A stretch of DNA of 64,000 nt, taken from the NCBI GenBank assembly GCA_963839475.1, contig CAWIVH010000017.1, forward strand, positions 496,001 to 560,000, read 5' to 3'. The DNA is from CAWIVH01 sp963839475. Its GTDB lineage: Bacteria; Acidobacteriota; UBA6911. This document shows positions 34,388 to 43,469 of this stretch, in pieces (positions within the stretch are counted from its first letter, which is position 1; each line of letters opens with the position of its first letter). The notes beneath the pieces were generated by a model that was not told where the DNA came from, did not search any database, and was given only the letters and a program-made list of their open reading frames with translations. Made by a program: the position numbers and the translations under genes.

Positions 34388-35434
34388 TCAGCGGATGGAA
34401 TATCGGTGGCTTTTCCAGCATATCACGACGGGATGGAGGCTCTTCAGGTCGGGGTAGGCTTTAAGAACCTCCGCCATTTCCGGGGATTCGGGAGATAGCT
34501 CCTCAGTCGTGGCCTCAGGCAGGGCGGAACACTGCTCATCGATCCAGACATTCTCTTTCCAGGCGAATGTCTTTTCGCCGATCTTCTTAACCTGGCTCTC
34601 GGCCGAAGCGATATTTCCGGAGGCTTCTTTTTCTCTGTTCGTATCCTTCGCGGGAGTTCCTTTCATCTTGGACTGCCCGGCAAGTCCCGTCCCCTGAGAC
34701 ATAATGCCTCCGACGGCTCTCCCTGAAGCCGCGGCATTGAAGGCTAATTTCTCTTCCGGCGCCTGCGCAACGGGGGCTGCGGGGGCTTGGACCGCGATCG
34801 GAGCAACGGTCACCTCTGCAGGTTCCCTTTCAGGCAGGATCGCCTGGTCGGCAGCTGCCATCTCCTTTTTGTCTGACGACCTGAGCAGAGCATCTTGAGG
34901 TGCGGGTGCCTTGGGCTCGATCTTTTCCGCAGTTTTTTGCCTCCGGATGGTGCCAGGTGCCAACGGGCCGGCTGTGAAAGGATCCGAGCGCAGAGGCTTT
35001 GCTGGAGAGGTCAATTCTTGCAAAGGCGGAGCAGTCCCAGTCTGAGTCCGCACCTCCGCAACTTCCTGGATCTGGCCTTTGTTGGAATCAAAACGATCCA
35101 AGCGAACATAAAAAAATCCAGCAAGAACCCCGATAACTATCAACGCAAAGGCCGAAACAGGTAGAGCAAGGCTTAAAAACCTCGCTTTTTCGACCCGTGG
35201 GGCATCGGCATGCTGCATGGTTGGAGGACTCTCCAGGGTCAGGCTCAGGGCCAACAGTTCACGGCAGGGAGAACATGAGGCACAGTGACTTTCAAAAGTT
35301 GTATGATCGTTGGGCTCCAGTTTCGAGTCGAGATAGGCGGCAAAAACCCCTTCATCGGGGCACCCATTTTCCGGCAAACTCTCCGCCCGCCCCAAAACGC
35401 CACCAATGACCTTGTCGATCCGTTCATCCTTCAC
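34388..35434 (-). CDS. Membrane-bound zinc-finger anti-sigma factor
   Basis: The 348-residue protein begins at a GTG with GAGGG upstream. An N-terminal anti-sigma zinc-finger motif appears as FESHCASCSPCREL (HxxxCxxC, about residues 48-61). One transmembrane helix follows (LALPVSAFALIVIGVLAGFF, about 89-108), then a long low-complexity Pro/Ala-rich periplasmic region and a short terminal domain rich in Glu. Such proteins hold an ECF sigma factor at the membrane until a signal arrives. It lies 157 bp downstream of a sigma factor gene on the same strand, its likely partner. Confidence 0.8.
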   Translation of the reverse strand: MKDERIDKVIGGVLGRAESLPENGCPDEGVFAAYLDSKLEPNDHTTFESHCASCSPCRELLALSLTLESPPTMQHADAPRVEKARFLSLALPVSAFALIVIGVLAGFFYVRLDRFDSNKGQIQEVAEVRTQTGTAPPLQELTSPAKPLRSDPFTAGPLAPGTIRRQKTAEKIEPKAPAPQDALLRSSDKKEMAAADQAILPEREPAEVTVAPIAVQAPAAPVAQAPEEKLAFNAAASGRAVGGIMSQGTGLAGQSKMKGTPAKDTNREKEASGNIASAESQVKKIGEKTFAWKENVWIDEQCSALPEATTEELSPESPEMAEVLKAYPDLKSLHPVVICWKSHRYSIR

Positions 35435-35591
35435 GATTACCCTCTGGATCCATGACGGCTATTGTTGTGCCGCCTTGCATGAAATTTCGCTGCAATATCG
35501 GTGACTCCTGAATTCTTCGCGGACTGCACTCCATGCCGGAAAACCTTCGCCTGTCCCGCAAATCGGAGCGGGCCCCCGGTAATGCTCAATT

Positions 35592-36392
35592 TCATTGGAG
35601 CAACTCCTTCAACGATAGACGCTTCTCTTCGGCAGCCCATCGCCAAATCGAGGCAATTTCTGAGGGGCGCAAGCCATGCCGCCGGCGCAGCTGTTTTTCA
35701 ACAGCTTTTTTCAGGCGGTTCCGGATCCCGTCGAGCCAGCGCGAGGCAGTCGCTTCATGAACACCGAGCCGCTCCCCGATCTTTTTTAGAGGCACGCCGT
35801 GCAGATAATAAAGCCCCAGCATCAGCCGGTCCCTTGCCGGGATGGACTTGAGCTCCGCTTCCAGGGATGCGGCCAGGACCGGCCCCCAGCGTGCGTCGGC
35901 GGGCTGGCCATTTTCCTCCGGCGTAGTCTGGGAAACCGCCAATTCCTGCCCCTGCTCGGTCTTTTCCTCAAGCGAAACATCCCGGCGAGTTCTTCGAAAC
36001 CGGTCAATCGAAGCTCTGGACACCATGACACGCAGCCAACTGGAAAGCCGGCCGCGGCCATCGTAGCTCGCCAGTTTGCGCCGATCCTCGAGCAGCATGG
36101 CAAGAATATCCTGGGCGATATCTTCACTCACCTGATACTGGCGGCAGGCCTGACCCGCCCACTGACGAAGCAAAGCATGATACTCGTCCAAAAAGTGCTC
36201 CCAGGCTATCCGGTCGCCATTGCCGCAGGCTATGGCCAGGAAAAGGTCCTCAAGGTACAACTGGTCCCAGGGCACGGTGGAGGGTGCAATTCGAGCGAGA
36301 AAATCTTCGAACGACAATTCGACTGCGGGATATCGTTCGCGGCACTTTTCAAAAGCTTTCGCCGCTTCACGGCGGGGATTGCCTGGATCCAT
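35592..36392 (-). CDS. ECF-type RNA polymerase sigma factor
   Basis: Region 2 is recognisable as VSEDIAQDILAMLLEDRRKL through SSWLRVMVSRASIDRFRR. Region 4 appears as LMLGLYYLHGVPLKKIGERL followed by the helix-turn-helix GVHEATASRWLDGIRNRL. From the ATG at 36392 the protein is 266 residues; a TTG at 36428 would add 12. The N-terminal ~60 residues before region 2 are longer than in minimal ECF factors. The anti-sigma gene follows on the same strand. Target promoters cannot be inferred. Confidence 0.85.
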   Translation of the reverse strand: MDPGNPRREAAKAFEKCRERYPAVELSFEDFLARIAPSTVPWDQLYLEDLFLAIACGNGDRIAWEHFLDEYHALLRQWAGQACRQYQVSEDIAQDILAMLLEDRRKLASYDGRGRLSSWLRVMVSRASIDRFRRTRRDVSLEEKTEQGQELAVSQTTPEENGQPADARWGPVLAASLEAELKSIPARDRLMLGLYYLHGVPLKKIGERLGVHEATASRWLDGIRNRLKKAVEKQLRRRHGLRPSEIASIWRWAAEEKRLSLKELLQ

Positions 36393-36650
36393 GTGGTCGA
36401 TTATCCAACAAGATGGGCTGCTCTCCAAGCCTCCAATAAATCAGGCCCCTCGAACAGTCCAATGTCGTTGATAGGGCACGCCCGGAGACCACCGGTCAGC
36501 GTGATCTCCAGCGCAATCTTCGGCGTCTGTGAGACTCTGCCTTGAGTTCCAGGTGGCCTGGCATTCATTCACCGAACCGGCTGCCTGTCGCAGAATTCCC
36601 GTTTGTGATAGTATGGCGCATTCCAAACCAGCAACAGGAGTTGGATCCGG

Positions 36651-37916
36651 ATGACGATCAAAGTTCTGACCAAAAACATGCACATTCCCAACCTGCCGAA
36701 CGTGGATGTCTACGAGGCGGCGGGCGGATATCAGGGACTGCGCAAGGCGCTGTTTGAACTCAAGCCGGCGGATATAGTCGACATGGTCAAGAAATCCGGG
36801 CTGAGAGGCCGCGGCGGCGCAGGTTTTCCCACCGGGATGAAATGGGGATTCGTCCCGCGCAACACAGGCAAGCCGATCTACCTCTGCGTCAATGCTGATG
36901 AAAGCGAGCCGGGAACCTTCAAAGACCGGCTGATTATCGAAAAAGACCCCCACCAGCTAATTGAAGGGGTGGTGATTTCCTCCTTCGCGCTGGATTGCCA
37001 CACGGCGTTTATTTATATCCGCGGCGAATTTGTCACTCAGGCGCAGGACCTTCAGAAGGCTATCGACGAAGCCTATTCCAGGGGTTTCCTGGGAAAGAAC
37101 ATTCTCGGATCCGGCTTTGACCTGGAGTTGATCCTGCATAGAGGCGCCGGTGCTTACATCTGCGGTGAGGAAACCGCCCTGCTCGAATCCCTCGAGGGGA
37201 AGCGAGGACACCCGCGTCTGAAACCACCCTTCCCTGCCGTAGTCGGGCTCTACAAATGCCCGACCGTGATCAACAACGTCGAAACGCTTGCTAATGTGCC
37301 CCATATCATCAACAACGGACCGGAATGGTTTGCAGCCATCGGAGTCGAACGAAACACAGGAACTCGGCTTTTCGGCGTAAGCGGGCATGTCCAGAAACCA
37401 GGCGTATACGAGTTCCCGATGGGAATCACACTTCGCGAGCTGATCTACGACCATTGCGGCGGGATGCATCCGGGGCGTTCACTCAAAGGGATTGTCCCCG
37501 GTGGTTCCAGCGTGCCTATACTGACCCCGGACCAGATCGACGTCAGACTCGATTTTGACTCCGTGGCAAAAGCGGGCAGTATGCTCGGTTCTGCGGGAGT
37601 TATCGTGATGGATGATTCCACTTGCATGGTGAAGGCGGTCACCCGGATCACGAAGTTTTACGCCGAGGAATCCTGCGGGCAATGCACCCAGTGCCGCGAA
37701 GGCACGGAATGGCTTTTGCAGATCCTCGAGAGGGTGGAGCATGGGAAGGGACGCGACGGCGAGCTCGAAGTCATGCTGGATATCTGCACTCAGATGAAAG
37801 GCAGGACAATCTGTCCCCTGTCAGATGCCTGCGCCATGCCCGTGGAAAGCTATATCCAGAAATATCGCGAGGAATTCGAGGCTCACATCCGCGAACACCG
37901 CTGCCCCATCGGATAG
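36651..37916 (+). CDS. nuoF: NADH-quinone oxidoreductase subunit F
   Basis: This is the 51-kDa NADH-binding subunit of complex I: it carries FMN and cluster N3 and takes hydride from NADH. The 421-residue protein has GLRGRGGAGFPTGMKWGF (NADH/FMN glycine motif), VNADESEPGTFKDR, GAGAYICGEETALLESLEG and the 4Fe-4S cysteines in SCGQCTQCREG plus ICPLSDACA. AGGAG precedes the ATG by about 12 bp. No nuoE or nuoG lies beside it, so it is a stand-alone copy. The protein could also serve an NADH-dependent hydrogenase or similar enzyme. Confidence 0.92.
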   Translation: MTIKVLTKNMHIPNLPNVDVYEAAGGYQGLRKALFELKPADIVDMVKKSGLRGRGGAGFPTGMKWGFVPRNTGKPIYLCVNADESEPGTFKDRLIIEKDPHQLIEGVVISSFALDCHTAFIYIRGEFVTQAQDLQKAIDEAYSRGFLGKNILGSGFDLELILHRGAGAYICGEETALLESLEGKRGHPRLKPPFPAVVGLYKCPTVINNVETLANVPHIINNGPEWFAAIGVERNTGTRLFGVSGHVQKPGVYEFPMGITLRELIYDHCGGMHPGRSLKGIVPGGSSVPILTPDQIDVRLDFDSVAKAGSMLGSAGVIVMDDSTCMVKAVTRITKFYAEESCGQCTQCREGTEWLLQILERVEHGKGRDGELEVMLDICTQMKGRTICPLSDACAMPVESYIQKYREEFEAHIREHRCPIG

Positions 37917-37928
37917 GCTGAGCGCGGT

Positions 37929-38732
37929 TCAACAAATAGCCAGAGCGGCGTAGCCTACGACGCTGTTGAAATCGCCGCTGACTTCGCCGGAATTCGTGTG
38001 CTCGATCAATGCCGCGTGAGTGGATCCCATCGCCGCGGCAGCCACCAGCGCCACGACGGCCGGACCATAGCCGCACATAGAAATATTGTGTTCATGGATG
38101 ACCGAATACAGTCCATGGGGATCGATGGCCAGGATCCGATCGATCGCCAGACCATCCTTGATCTCGGCCGTTTTCGCGGACTCGTAGTGATTCATATCTG
38201 AACTGGCAACAATAAGCACCGATTCCCCAGTTTCCACGATGGTGGCTGCAATCTCCAGCCCGAGAGCCTCGAGCCGATCATAGTCCCCCGTCCCGATGCA
38301 CAAGGCTGAAAACTTGATTTCGCCGGCGTAGACCTGCAGGAAAGGGATTTGAACTTCGATGGAGTGTTCGCGCGAGTGCGCTGCGTTGTCTTCCCTGAGT
38401 TGCTTGGAACGGGACAGGAGGCTCTCGTTGAACTCACCGTCGATTGGTATTTCCCCAAGCGGCGTGCGCCAATACCCGGCAGGTGCCAGAGCCAGAGGCA
38501 CACCGCGTCCGGTGTGGTTGGGCCCCAAAAGCAGGTATCGTCCCGGCAGATGAACCGCCCGGAAAGCCGCCGCGGCGACGCGGCCCGAGTACATGTACCC
38601 TGCGTGGGGTGACACCACGGCCTTGGCCGGAAAAATGGTCCTGCTTATCGGAGGGTACGACTCGATGGTTCGCCTGAGCACTGCGGGATTTCCTGAATAA
38701 AACTGCCCGGCCACCACGGGTTCTCGGATCAT
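37929..38732 (-). CDS. amrB: Memo-family protein (AmmeMemoRadiSam system protein B)
   Basis: The 267-residue protein belongs to the MEMO1 family, related to extradiol dioxygenases and of unclear bacterial function. It opens MIREPVVAGQFYSGNPAVL and contains VSPHAGYMYSGRVAA, LLGPNHTGRG, the EHSIEVQIPFLQ motif and VASSDMNHYES, which hold the conserved His, Asp and Glu residues. GGAGGT 5 bp before the ATG at 38732 decides the start over an ATG at 38768. The AMMECR1 and radical-SAM partners are not in the window. It lies downstream of ruvC on the same strand. Confidence 0.88.
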   Translation of the reverse strand: MIREPVVAGQFYSGNPAVLRRTIESYPPISRTIFPAKAVVSPHAGYMYSGRVAAAAFRAVHLPGRYLLLGPNHTGRGVPLALAPAGYWRTPLGEIPIDGEFNESLLSRSKQLREDNAAHSREHSIEVQIPFLQVYAGEIKFSALCIGTGDYDRLEALGLEIAATIVETGESVLIVASSDMNHYESAKTAEIKDGLAIDRILAIDPHGLYSVIHEHNISMCGYGPAVVALVAAAAMGSTHAALIEHTNSGEVSGDFNSVVGYAALAIC

Positions 38733-38856
38733 AGCCACCTCCGCCGAACTGCCTATGGAATGCGCCATGTGAATCGATTATAACCGTGATATCGGTTCCG
38801 GGCGACTTTTTTGAAGGGCTGCCGCGAAGGAGGGCAAGCCAAAGAAAGCATAAGCC

Positions 38857-39366
38857 TTACTGCCGCCGGTGCGACCGATCACGTCCGCGCCCGGGCACTG
38901 AAGTGCGATGGCTGTGACAAATGGCGACGGCCAGGGCGTCCGAAGCGTCGTCGGGAGTTGGAATCTCGGGGAGCTGGAGCAGGAACTGCACCATCCCCTG
39001 GACCTGGTGCTTCTCAGCCCTGCCGTATCCAACGATAGCGCTTTTGATTTCAAGCGGGGAATACTCGTAAACCGGAATTCCCTGCTGAGCGGCGGCGAGA
39101 AGGGCCACACCGCGCGCGTGGCCGAGTTTCAATGCCGACTGCACGTTGGTGGCGTAAAAGATTTCTTCGATGGCCACGGCATCGGGCTTTCCCTGCGCAA
39201 AGACCTCGGAAAGCCCTTTGTATATCTCCAGGAGCCGTTTGTGGAAGGGGGTTCTGTTTCTGGTGCGGATTGCGCCAAATAGCACCGCTGTATGGCGCGA
39301 GCCGTCGGTCTCGATAATTCCGTAACCTGTCGTTTCGCTGCCGGGATCGATCCCCAGGATCCGCAT
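38857..39366 (-). CDS. ruvC: Holliday junction endonuclease RuvC
   Basis: RuvC cuts four-way junctions at symmetric positions during recombination. The 169-residue protein has the RNase H-like fold, with acidic residues in MRILGIDPGSETTGYG (Asp7), VAIEEIFYATNVQSAL (Glu), and TPDDASDALAVAICH (paired Asp). The basic C-terminal tail is typical. It starts 12 bp after the stop of yebC, the standard gene order, but ruvA and ruvB do not follow; a Memo-family gene does instead. Confidence 0.94.
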   Translation of the reverse strand: MRILGIDPGSETTGYGIIETDGSRHTAVLFGAIRTRNRTPFHKRLLEIYKGLSEVFAQGKPDAVAIEEIFYATNVQSALKLGHARGVALLAAAQQGIPVYEYSPLEIKSAIVGYGRAEKHQVQGMVQFLLQLPEIPTPDDASDALAVAICHSHRTSVPGRGRDRSHRRQ

Positions 39367-39378
39367 CGTGCCGCCGGT

Positions 39379-40125
39379 TTAGGAAACAACTTCCATTTCC
39401 GATTCGTCGATGTCGAAATTGGCCCAAACGTTCTGGACGTCTTCGTGCTCTTCGAGAGCTTCCATCAGCTTGAGCATGGTCTGGGCGCTTTTCCCTTCAA
39501 GCTTCACGTGGTTTTGCGGAACCATGGAAATCTCGGAGGCTGCCATTGGAATGCCGGCTTCTTCCAGCGCGGATTTAACGGCGTCGAAGGATTCCGGGCT
39601 CGTCGTGATTTCAAAGTCGCTGCCGTCCTCGGTCATGTCGTCGGCGCCGGCGCTGAGGGCGATTTCCATCAATTTGTCTTCATCCACAGCCGATTTTTCG
39701 ACGACAAAATAGCCTTTGCGGTGGAACATGAACTTTACACTGCCGGATTCACCGAGGTTCCCGCCATTTTTCGAAAGGAGATGGCGGATTTCAGCCACGG
39801 TCCGGTTTTTGTTGTCGGTCAGCACGTGCATGAAAATGGCCACTCCACCCGGGCCGTATCCCTCGTAATTGACGTCCTCATAGGAAACACCGGGAAGTTC
39901 GCCGGTTCCGCGCATGACCGCGCGTTTGATATTCTCGGCCGGCATGTTGCTCGCCTTGGCAGTCGAAATGGCGAGGCGAAGCCGTGGATTCGATTCAGGA
40001 TCTCCGCCGCCCATTCGCGCCGCGGCGGTCATTTCCTTGATCAAGCGCGTGAATATTCGCCCGCGCTTGGAGTCAGTAGCTGCTTTTTTATGCTTGATAG
40101 AATGCCATTTTGAGTGCCCGGACAT
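39379..40125 (-). CDS. YebC/PmpR-family (TACO1-like) protein
   Basis: The 248-residue protein starts MSGHSKWHSIKHKKAATDSK and contains GRIFTRLIKEMTAAARMGGG, IKRAVMRGTGELPGVSYEDV, YEGYGPGGVAIFMHVLTDNK and the C-terminal VQNVWANFDIDE. These are the signatures of a family implicated in translation of difficult sequences and annotated as transcriptional regulators. AAAGGAG lies 7 bp before the ATG. It is the first gene of the yebC-ruvC unit and is divergent from pyrE. Confidence 0.94.
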   Translation of the reverse strand: MSGHSKWHSIKHKKAATDSKRGRIFTRLIKEMTAAARMGGGDPESNPRLRLAISTAKASNMPAENIKRAVMRGTGELPGVSYEDVNYEGYGPGGVAIFMHVLTDNKNRTVAEIRHLLSKNGGNLGESGSVKFMFHRKGYFVVEKSAVDEDKLMEIALSAGADDMTEDGSDFEITTSPESFDAVKSALEEAGIPMAASEISMVPQNHVKLEGKSAQTMLKLMEALEEHEDVQNVWANFDIDESEMEVVS

Positions 40126-40366
40126 AAAAGACTCCTTTGTGCGACAAGCGATTTATTTTAACATAAATCCCCGGCCAATAGTCGGGTTTTGGAACGCGAA
40201 AAGATACACCGTTCATCGTCCAAAGTCGAGCCGGGAATCGAGGCGGCTGGAAGTGCCGGGGCGAGTAGTTCCTTTGAAACCAAGGCACTCGGGTCGGTAG
40301 CAGGGATGATCCCGCACGCGGCCGCAGTTCTAACACTTAAATTCATTGCCGGAGAAATTCCTTCAA

Positions 40367-40939
40367 ATGGATCAAAACGAAATATTGGACATTTTTCGAT
40401 CTTCAAGCGCTTTGCTGGAGGGGCATTTCCGCCTCACATCAGGGCTTCACAGCGATCGGTACCTGCAGTGTGCCCTGGTATTACAGCATCCTCAGCACGC
40501 CGCCGCACTGGGTGAGGCTCTAGCACGCCGCATGCAAGATCTGGCAGGGGAACCTGAGCTCGTGATCGCCCCGGCCCTGGGTGGGATTCTTGTTGCTCAC
40601 GAAGTCGCTCGATATTTGGGCGTGCGGGGGCTTTTTGCGGAGCGCCAGGAAGGTGTGCTCCGGCTGCGCAGAGGCTTTCAAATATTGGCTGGAGAGCGAT
40701 GTTTCGTCGTGGAAGATGTTGTTACCACAGGGGGTTCAACGAGGGAAACCATGGATGTCGTGCGGCAGGCGGGTGGGGTCGTAATGGCGGCCGGATCTCT
40801 GATCGACCGGAGCGGAGGTAAAACTGACCTGGGAGTTCCCCGGGTTGCACTTGCCGTACTTGACGTCCCCACCTACCAGCCGGAAAATTGCCCGCTATGC
40901 AAGACAGGATCTCAGGCCATCAAGCCCGGAAGCCGCTAA
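40367..40939 (+). CDS. pyrE: Orotate phosphoribosyltransferase
   Basis: PyrE joins orotate and PRPP to make orotidine 5'-phosphate in pyrimidine synthesis. The 190-residue protein shows HFRLTSGLHSDRYLQCAL (the SGxHS(D)xY substrate loop), VIAPALGGILVAHEVAR, FAERQEG and the PRPP-binding motif VVEDVVTTGGSTRET. Its C terminus (NCPLCKTGSQAI) is like that of the shorter bacterial form. The ATG at 40367 is preferred; a TTG at 40346 would add seven residues. The 3' end overlaps truA by about 43 bp. Confidence 0.93.
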   Translation: MDQNEILDIFRSSSALLEGHFRLTSGLHSDRYLQCALVLQHPQHAAALGEALARRMQDLAGEPELVIAPALGGILVAHEVARYLGVRGLFAERQEGVLRLRRGFQILAGERCFVVEDVVTTGGSTRETMDVVRQAGGVVMAAGSLIDRSGGKTDLGVPRVALAVLDVPTYQPENCPLCKTGSQAIKPGSR

Positions 40940-41724
40940 AAGCTCCGCGCAATATAAAGCTCCGGATTGCCTTCAGCGGATTCAAATATCACGGTTGGCA
41001 GATTCAACCCGGCCGTCCTACCGTCCAGGGGATCTTGACCTCGGCGATTGAAAAAATTACCGGAGAGAGCGTCAAGCTGATCGGAAGCGGCAGAACCGAT
41101 TCCGGCACGCATGCGAGGGAACTGGTGTGCAATTTCACGACTTTCGCGCGTTTGCCGGATTCCGCTTGGATTCCAGCCTTGAACCGGGTATTGCCGAATG
41201 ACATAAGAATACTTGCCGCACACCGTGCACCCCAGGATTTCCACGCTCGTCATTCCGCAAAGTCGAAAGTCTATCGATACCAGATCTATTGCGGTCAGGT
41301 CCTGCCACCCCATCTCGCGCCGGAGCATTTCCATTACCCCGGCGCAATCAATCTCAAGATTATGGAGGAAGCTGCGCTCCTGTTTATCGGCGAGCATGAC
41401 TTTGCATCATTCGCCGCCCGAAGCGGCAAAAAGAAAGCCGGCGATGCCGGGGTTCCCGGATCCGGCCAGGATAGGGATGCAAACACGATACGAATCATTT
41501 ATCGGTGTGAACTCAAAAAAAAGGGCCAGCGATTGCTGTTCACCGTGGAAGGAAGCGGATTCCTGCACCACATGGTCAGAAACATGGTGGGAACCCTGCT
41601 GGAACTGGGAAGAAACCGGATTAGCCTGGAACAGTTCCGAGGATTGCTGGAGACTCGGGACCGAACTCAAGCCGGTTTTACCGTCCCAGCGCATGGGTTG
41701 ATCCTTCTAAGGGTACGGTACTGA
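40897..41724 (+). CDS. truA: tRNA pseudouridine synthase A
   Basis: TruA makes pseudouridine at positions 38-40 of tRNA anticodon arms. The 275-residue protein has KLRIAFSGFKYHGWQIQPG, the catalytic aspartate in GSGRTDSGTHAREL, DFHARHSAKSKVYRY and FLHHMVRNMVGTLLELG. The ATG at 40897 lies inside the pyrE 3' end; the extra ~15 residues before the first conserved strand leave room for a later start, but no ribosome binding site decides this. A short insertion (GKKKAGDAGVPGSGQDRDAN) sits mid-protein. Confidence 0.93.
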   Translation: MQDRISGHQARKPLKAPRNIKLRIAFSGFKYHGWQIQPGRPTVQGILTSAIEKITGESVKLIGSGRTDSGTHARELVCNFTTFARLPDSAWIPALNRVLPNDIRILAAHRAPQDFHARHSAKSKVYRYQIYCGQVLPPHLAPEHFHYPGAINLKIMEEAALLFIGEHDFASFAARSGKKKAGDAGVPGSGQDRDANTIRIIYRCELKKKGQRLLFTVEGSGFLHHMVRNMVGTLLELGRNRISLEQFRGLLETRDRTQAGFTVPAHGLILLRVRY

Positions 41725-41789
41725 CTGGGAATAAGGGTTTCAGTAATTTGGATTTCCGACCGGCAGGCCCGTGATATCATGGATCAGAT

Positions 41790-42572
41790 ATGCAGGCGGT
41801 TATGGCCATGGACAGGTTTGCAGGCTTGATCCACCCGGGATCGGTGGAAGCAGGCCTGGTGAAGAAGATAGATTTCGCACGCCTTCCACGACACGTTGCT
41901 GTCATCATGGACGGCAACGGGAGGTGGGCCGGCAAGCGGAGCCTGCCCCGGGTAGCCGGGCATCGCGCCGGCATCGGCGCGGTCCACGAAATCATCGAAA
42001 CCTCCGCACGCCTGGGTATTCAGGCTCTTACCCTATATGCCTTTTCCGTTGAAAACTGGAAAAGACCGCAATCTGAAGTTCGTACCCTATGGCGTCTCCT
42101 CAAAGAATACGTACGCCGGGAACTTGATAACATCCACAATGCCAACATTCGTTTCAGGGCTATCGGTCGGATCGGCGAGTTGCAGGAATCGGTCCAAGCT
42201 GAACTCGGGCGGGCGATGGAGCAAACCTCCCGCAACACGGGAATGCTTCTGAACGTTGCGTTGAATTACGGGGGCAGGGCAGAGCTGGTCGACACTTTCA
42301 ACCGTCTCATGACGGAATGCGGGGAAAACGGAAACACGGTTCCGATTGATGAGGACATGATCGGGCGCAATCTGTATACGGCCGGCATGCCGGACCCCGA
42401 CCTTCTGATCCGTACAAGCGGCGAGATGCGGATCAGCAATTTCCTACTCTGGCAGATCGCCTACTCCGAGATCTACATCACTTCAACTCTCTGGCCGGAT
42501 TTCCGGCGAAGGCATCTTTTCGAAGCCGTTCTCGAATATCAGAAAAGAGAACGCCGGTACGGCGGAATCTGA
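41790..42572 (+). CDS. uppS: Undecaprenyl diphosphate synthase
   Basis: This cis-prenyltransferase condenses isopentenyl units to make the C55 lipid carrier for cell wall synthesis. The 260-residue protein has the catalytic MDGNGRWAGKRSLPRVAGH, LTLYAFSVENWKRP, NYGGRAELVD and the C-terminal PDLLIRTSGEMRISNFLLWQ with FxLWQ-type ending. The ATG at 41790 gives ~30 residues before the first conserved motif; ATGs at 41802 and 41808 are alternatives. It leads a uppS-cdsA-dxr-rseP run. Confidence 0.94.
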   Translation: MQAVMAMDRFAGLIHPGSVEAGLVKKIDFARLPRHVAVIMDGNGRWAGKRSLPRVAGHRAGIGAVHEIIETSARLGIQALTLYAFSVENWKRPQSEVRTLWRLLKEYVRRELDNIHNANIRFRAIGRIGELQESVQAELGRAMEQTSRNTGMLLNVALNYGGRAELVDTFNRLMTECGENGNTVPIDEDMIGRNLYTAGMPDPDLLIRTSGEMRISNFLLWQIAYSEIYITSTLWPDFRRRHLFEAVLEYQKRERRYGGI

Positions 42573-42605
42573 CCGCCGGTTCTTGATTTCGGAGTCATAG
42601 CCCCC

Positions 42606-43412
42606 ATGCTGCTTAGGATTCTTTCCGCCGCCATCCTGATTCCCCTGGTTTTGGCCGGAGTCTACTATGCTTCTCCCTGGCCGTTCCTGGTAGCATTGGG
42701 CGTAGTCGGTACACTTTGCCTCTACGAATATTTCGGATTGATCGAAGCGATGTCGATCAAGGTAAGCAAGACACAGGGCTATATTCTGTTCTGGGTCCTG
42801 TTGGTCGGAATGGAGGGGAAATGGATTCCCGCACAGATTCTTCTCGCGGGGTTGTCTATCGTCCTTTTTCTTGGAGTTATGAGGCAGCCGGATCCGCTCC
42901 GTGACCGGGCTTTCTCTCTGATGGCCGGTGTCCTGGGCCTGATTTATCCGGCATTGTTCCTCTTCTCGGCTCATATGGTCCGATTTGACTTTGGGGAAAA
43001 TGCGGGGATGCAATGGTTCATGATCATACTGGCTGTGACCTGGGCAGGGGATACCGCCGCCCTTTTTGTCGGGAAGCGCTTCGGCCGCACCCTGTTCGCT
43101 CCTAAAATCAGCCCCAAAAAAACCAACGAGGGAGCTTTAGGAGGGCTTCTGAGCAGCGTTCTGGCTGCACTCCTGCTCAATCGCCTCCTGTTTAAGGAAC
43201 TGCCGGCCAACCATGTTTTTGCCATTGCGGTGCTGACCGGTGTATTCGGGCAACTGGGTGACTTGGCCGAATCCATGCTGAAACGAGGCGCCGAAGTGAA
43301 AGACAGCTCGAAGCTCATTCCGGGTCACGGTGGAGTGCTCGACCGGATTGACAGCCTGCTTTTTGCCTTTCCGGTTGCGTATATCTATCTCTGGTTCATG
43401 CACAGGCTTTGA
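42606..43412 (+). CDS. cdsA: Phosphatidate cytidylyltransferase
   Basis: CdsA forms CDP-diacylglycerol from phosphatidate and CTP, the branch point of phospholipid synthesis. The 268-residue membrane protein has about eight helices, the segment WAGDTAALFVGKRFGRT, the SPKKTNEGALGG motif and the family signature KDSSKLIPGHGGVLDRIDSL near the C terminus. It follows uppS after 33 bp. Confidence 0.93.
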   Translation: MLLRILSAAILIPLVLAGVYYASPWPFLVALGVVGTLCLYEYFGLIEAMSIKVSKTQGYILFWVLLVGMEGKWIPAQILLAGLSIVLFLGVMRQPDPLRDRAFSLMAGVLGLIYPALFLFSAHMVRFDFGENAGMQWFMIILAVTWAGDTAALFVGKRFGRTLFAPKISPKKTNEGALGGLLSSVLAALLLNRLLFKELPANHVFAIAVLTGVFGQLGDLAESMLKRGAEVKDSSKLIPGHGGVLDRIDSLLFAFPVAYIYLWFMHRL

Positions 43413-43469
43413 CTGCCATGCGTGATGAACTACAATGGACGTCTCCCAGTCTCGGACAGGATTGAATCC

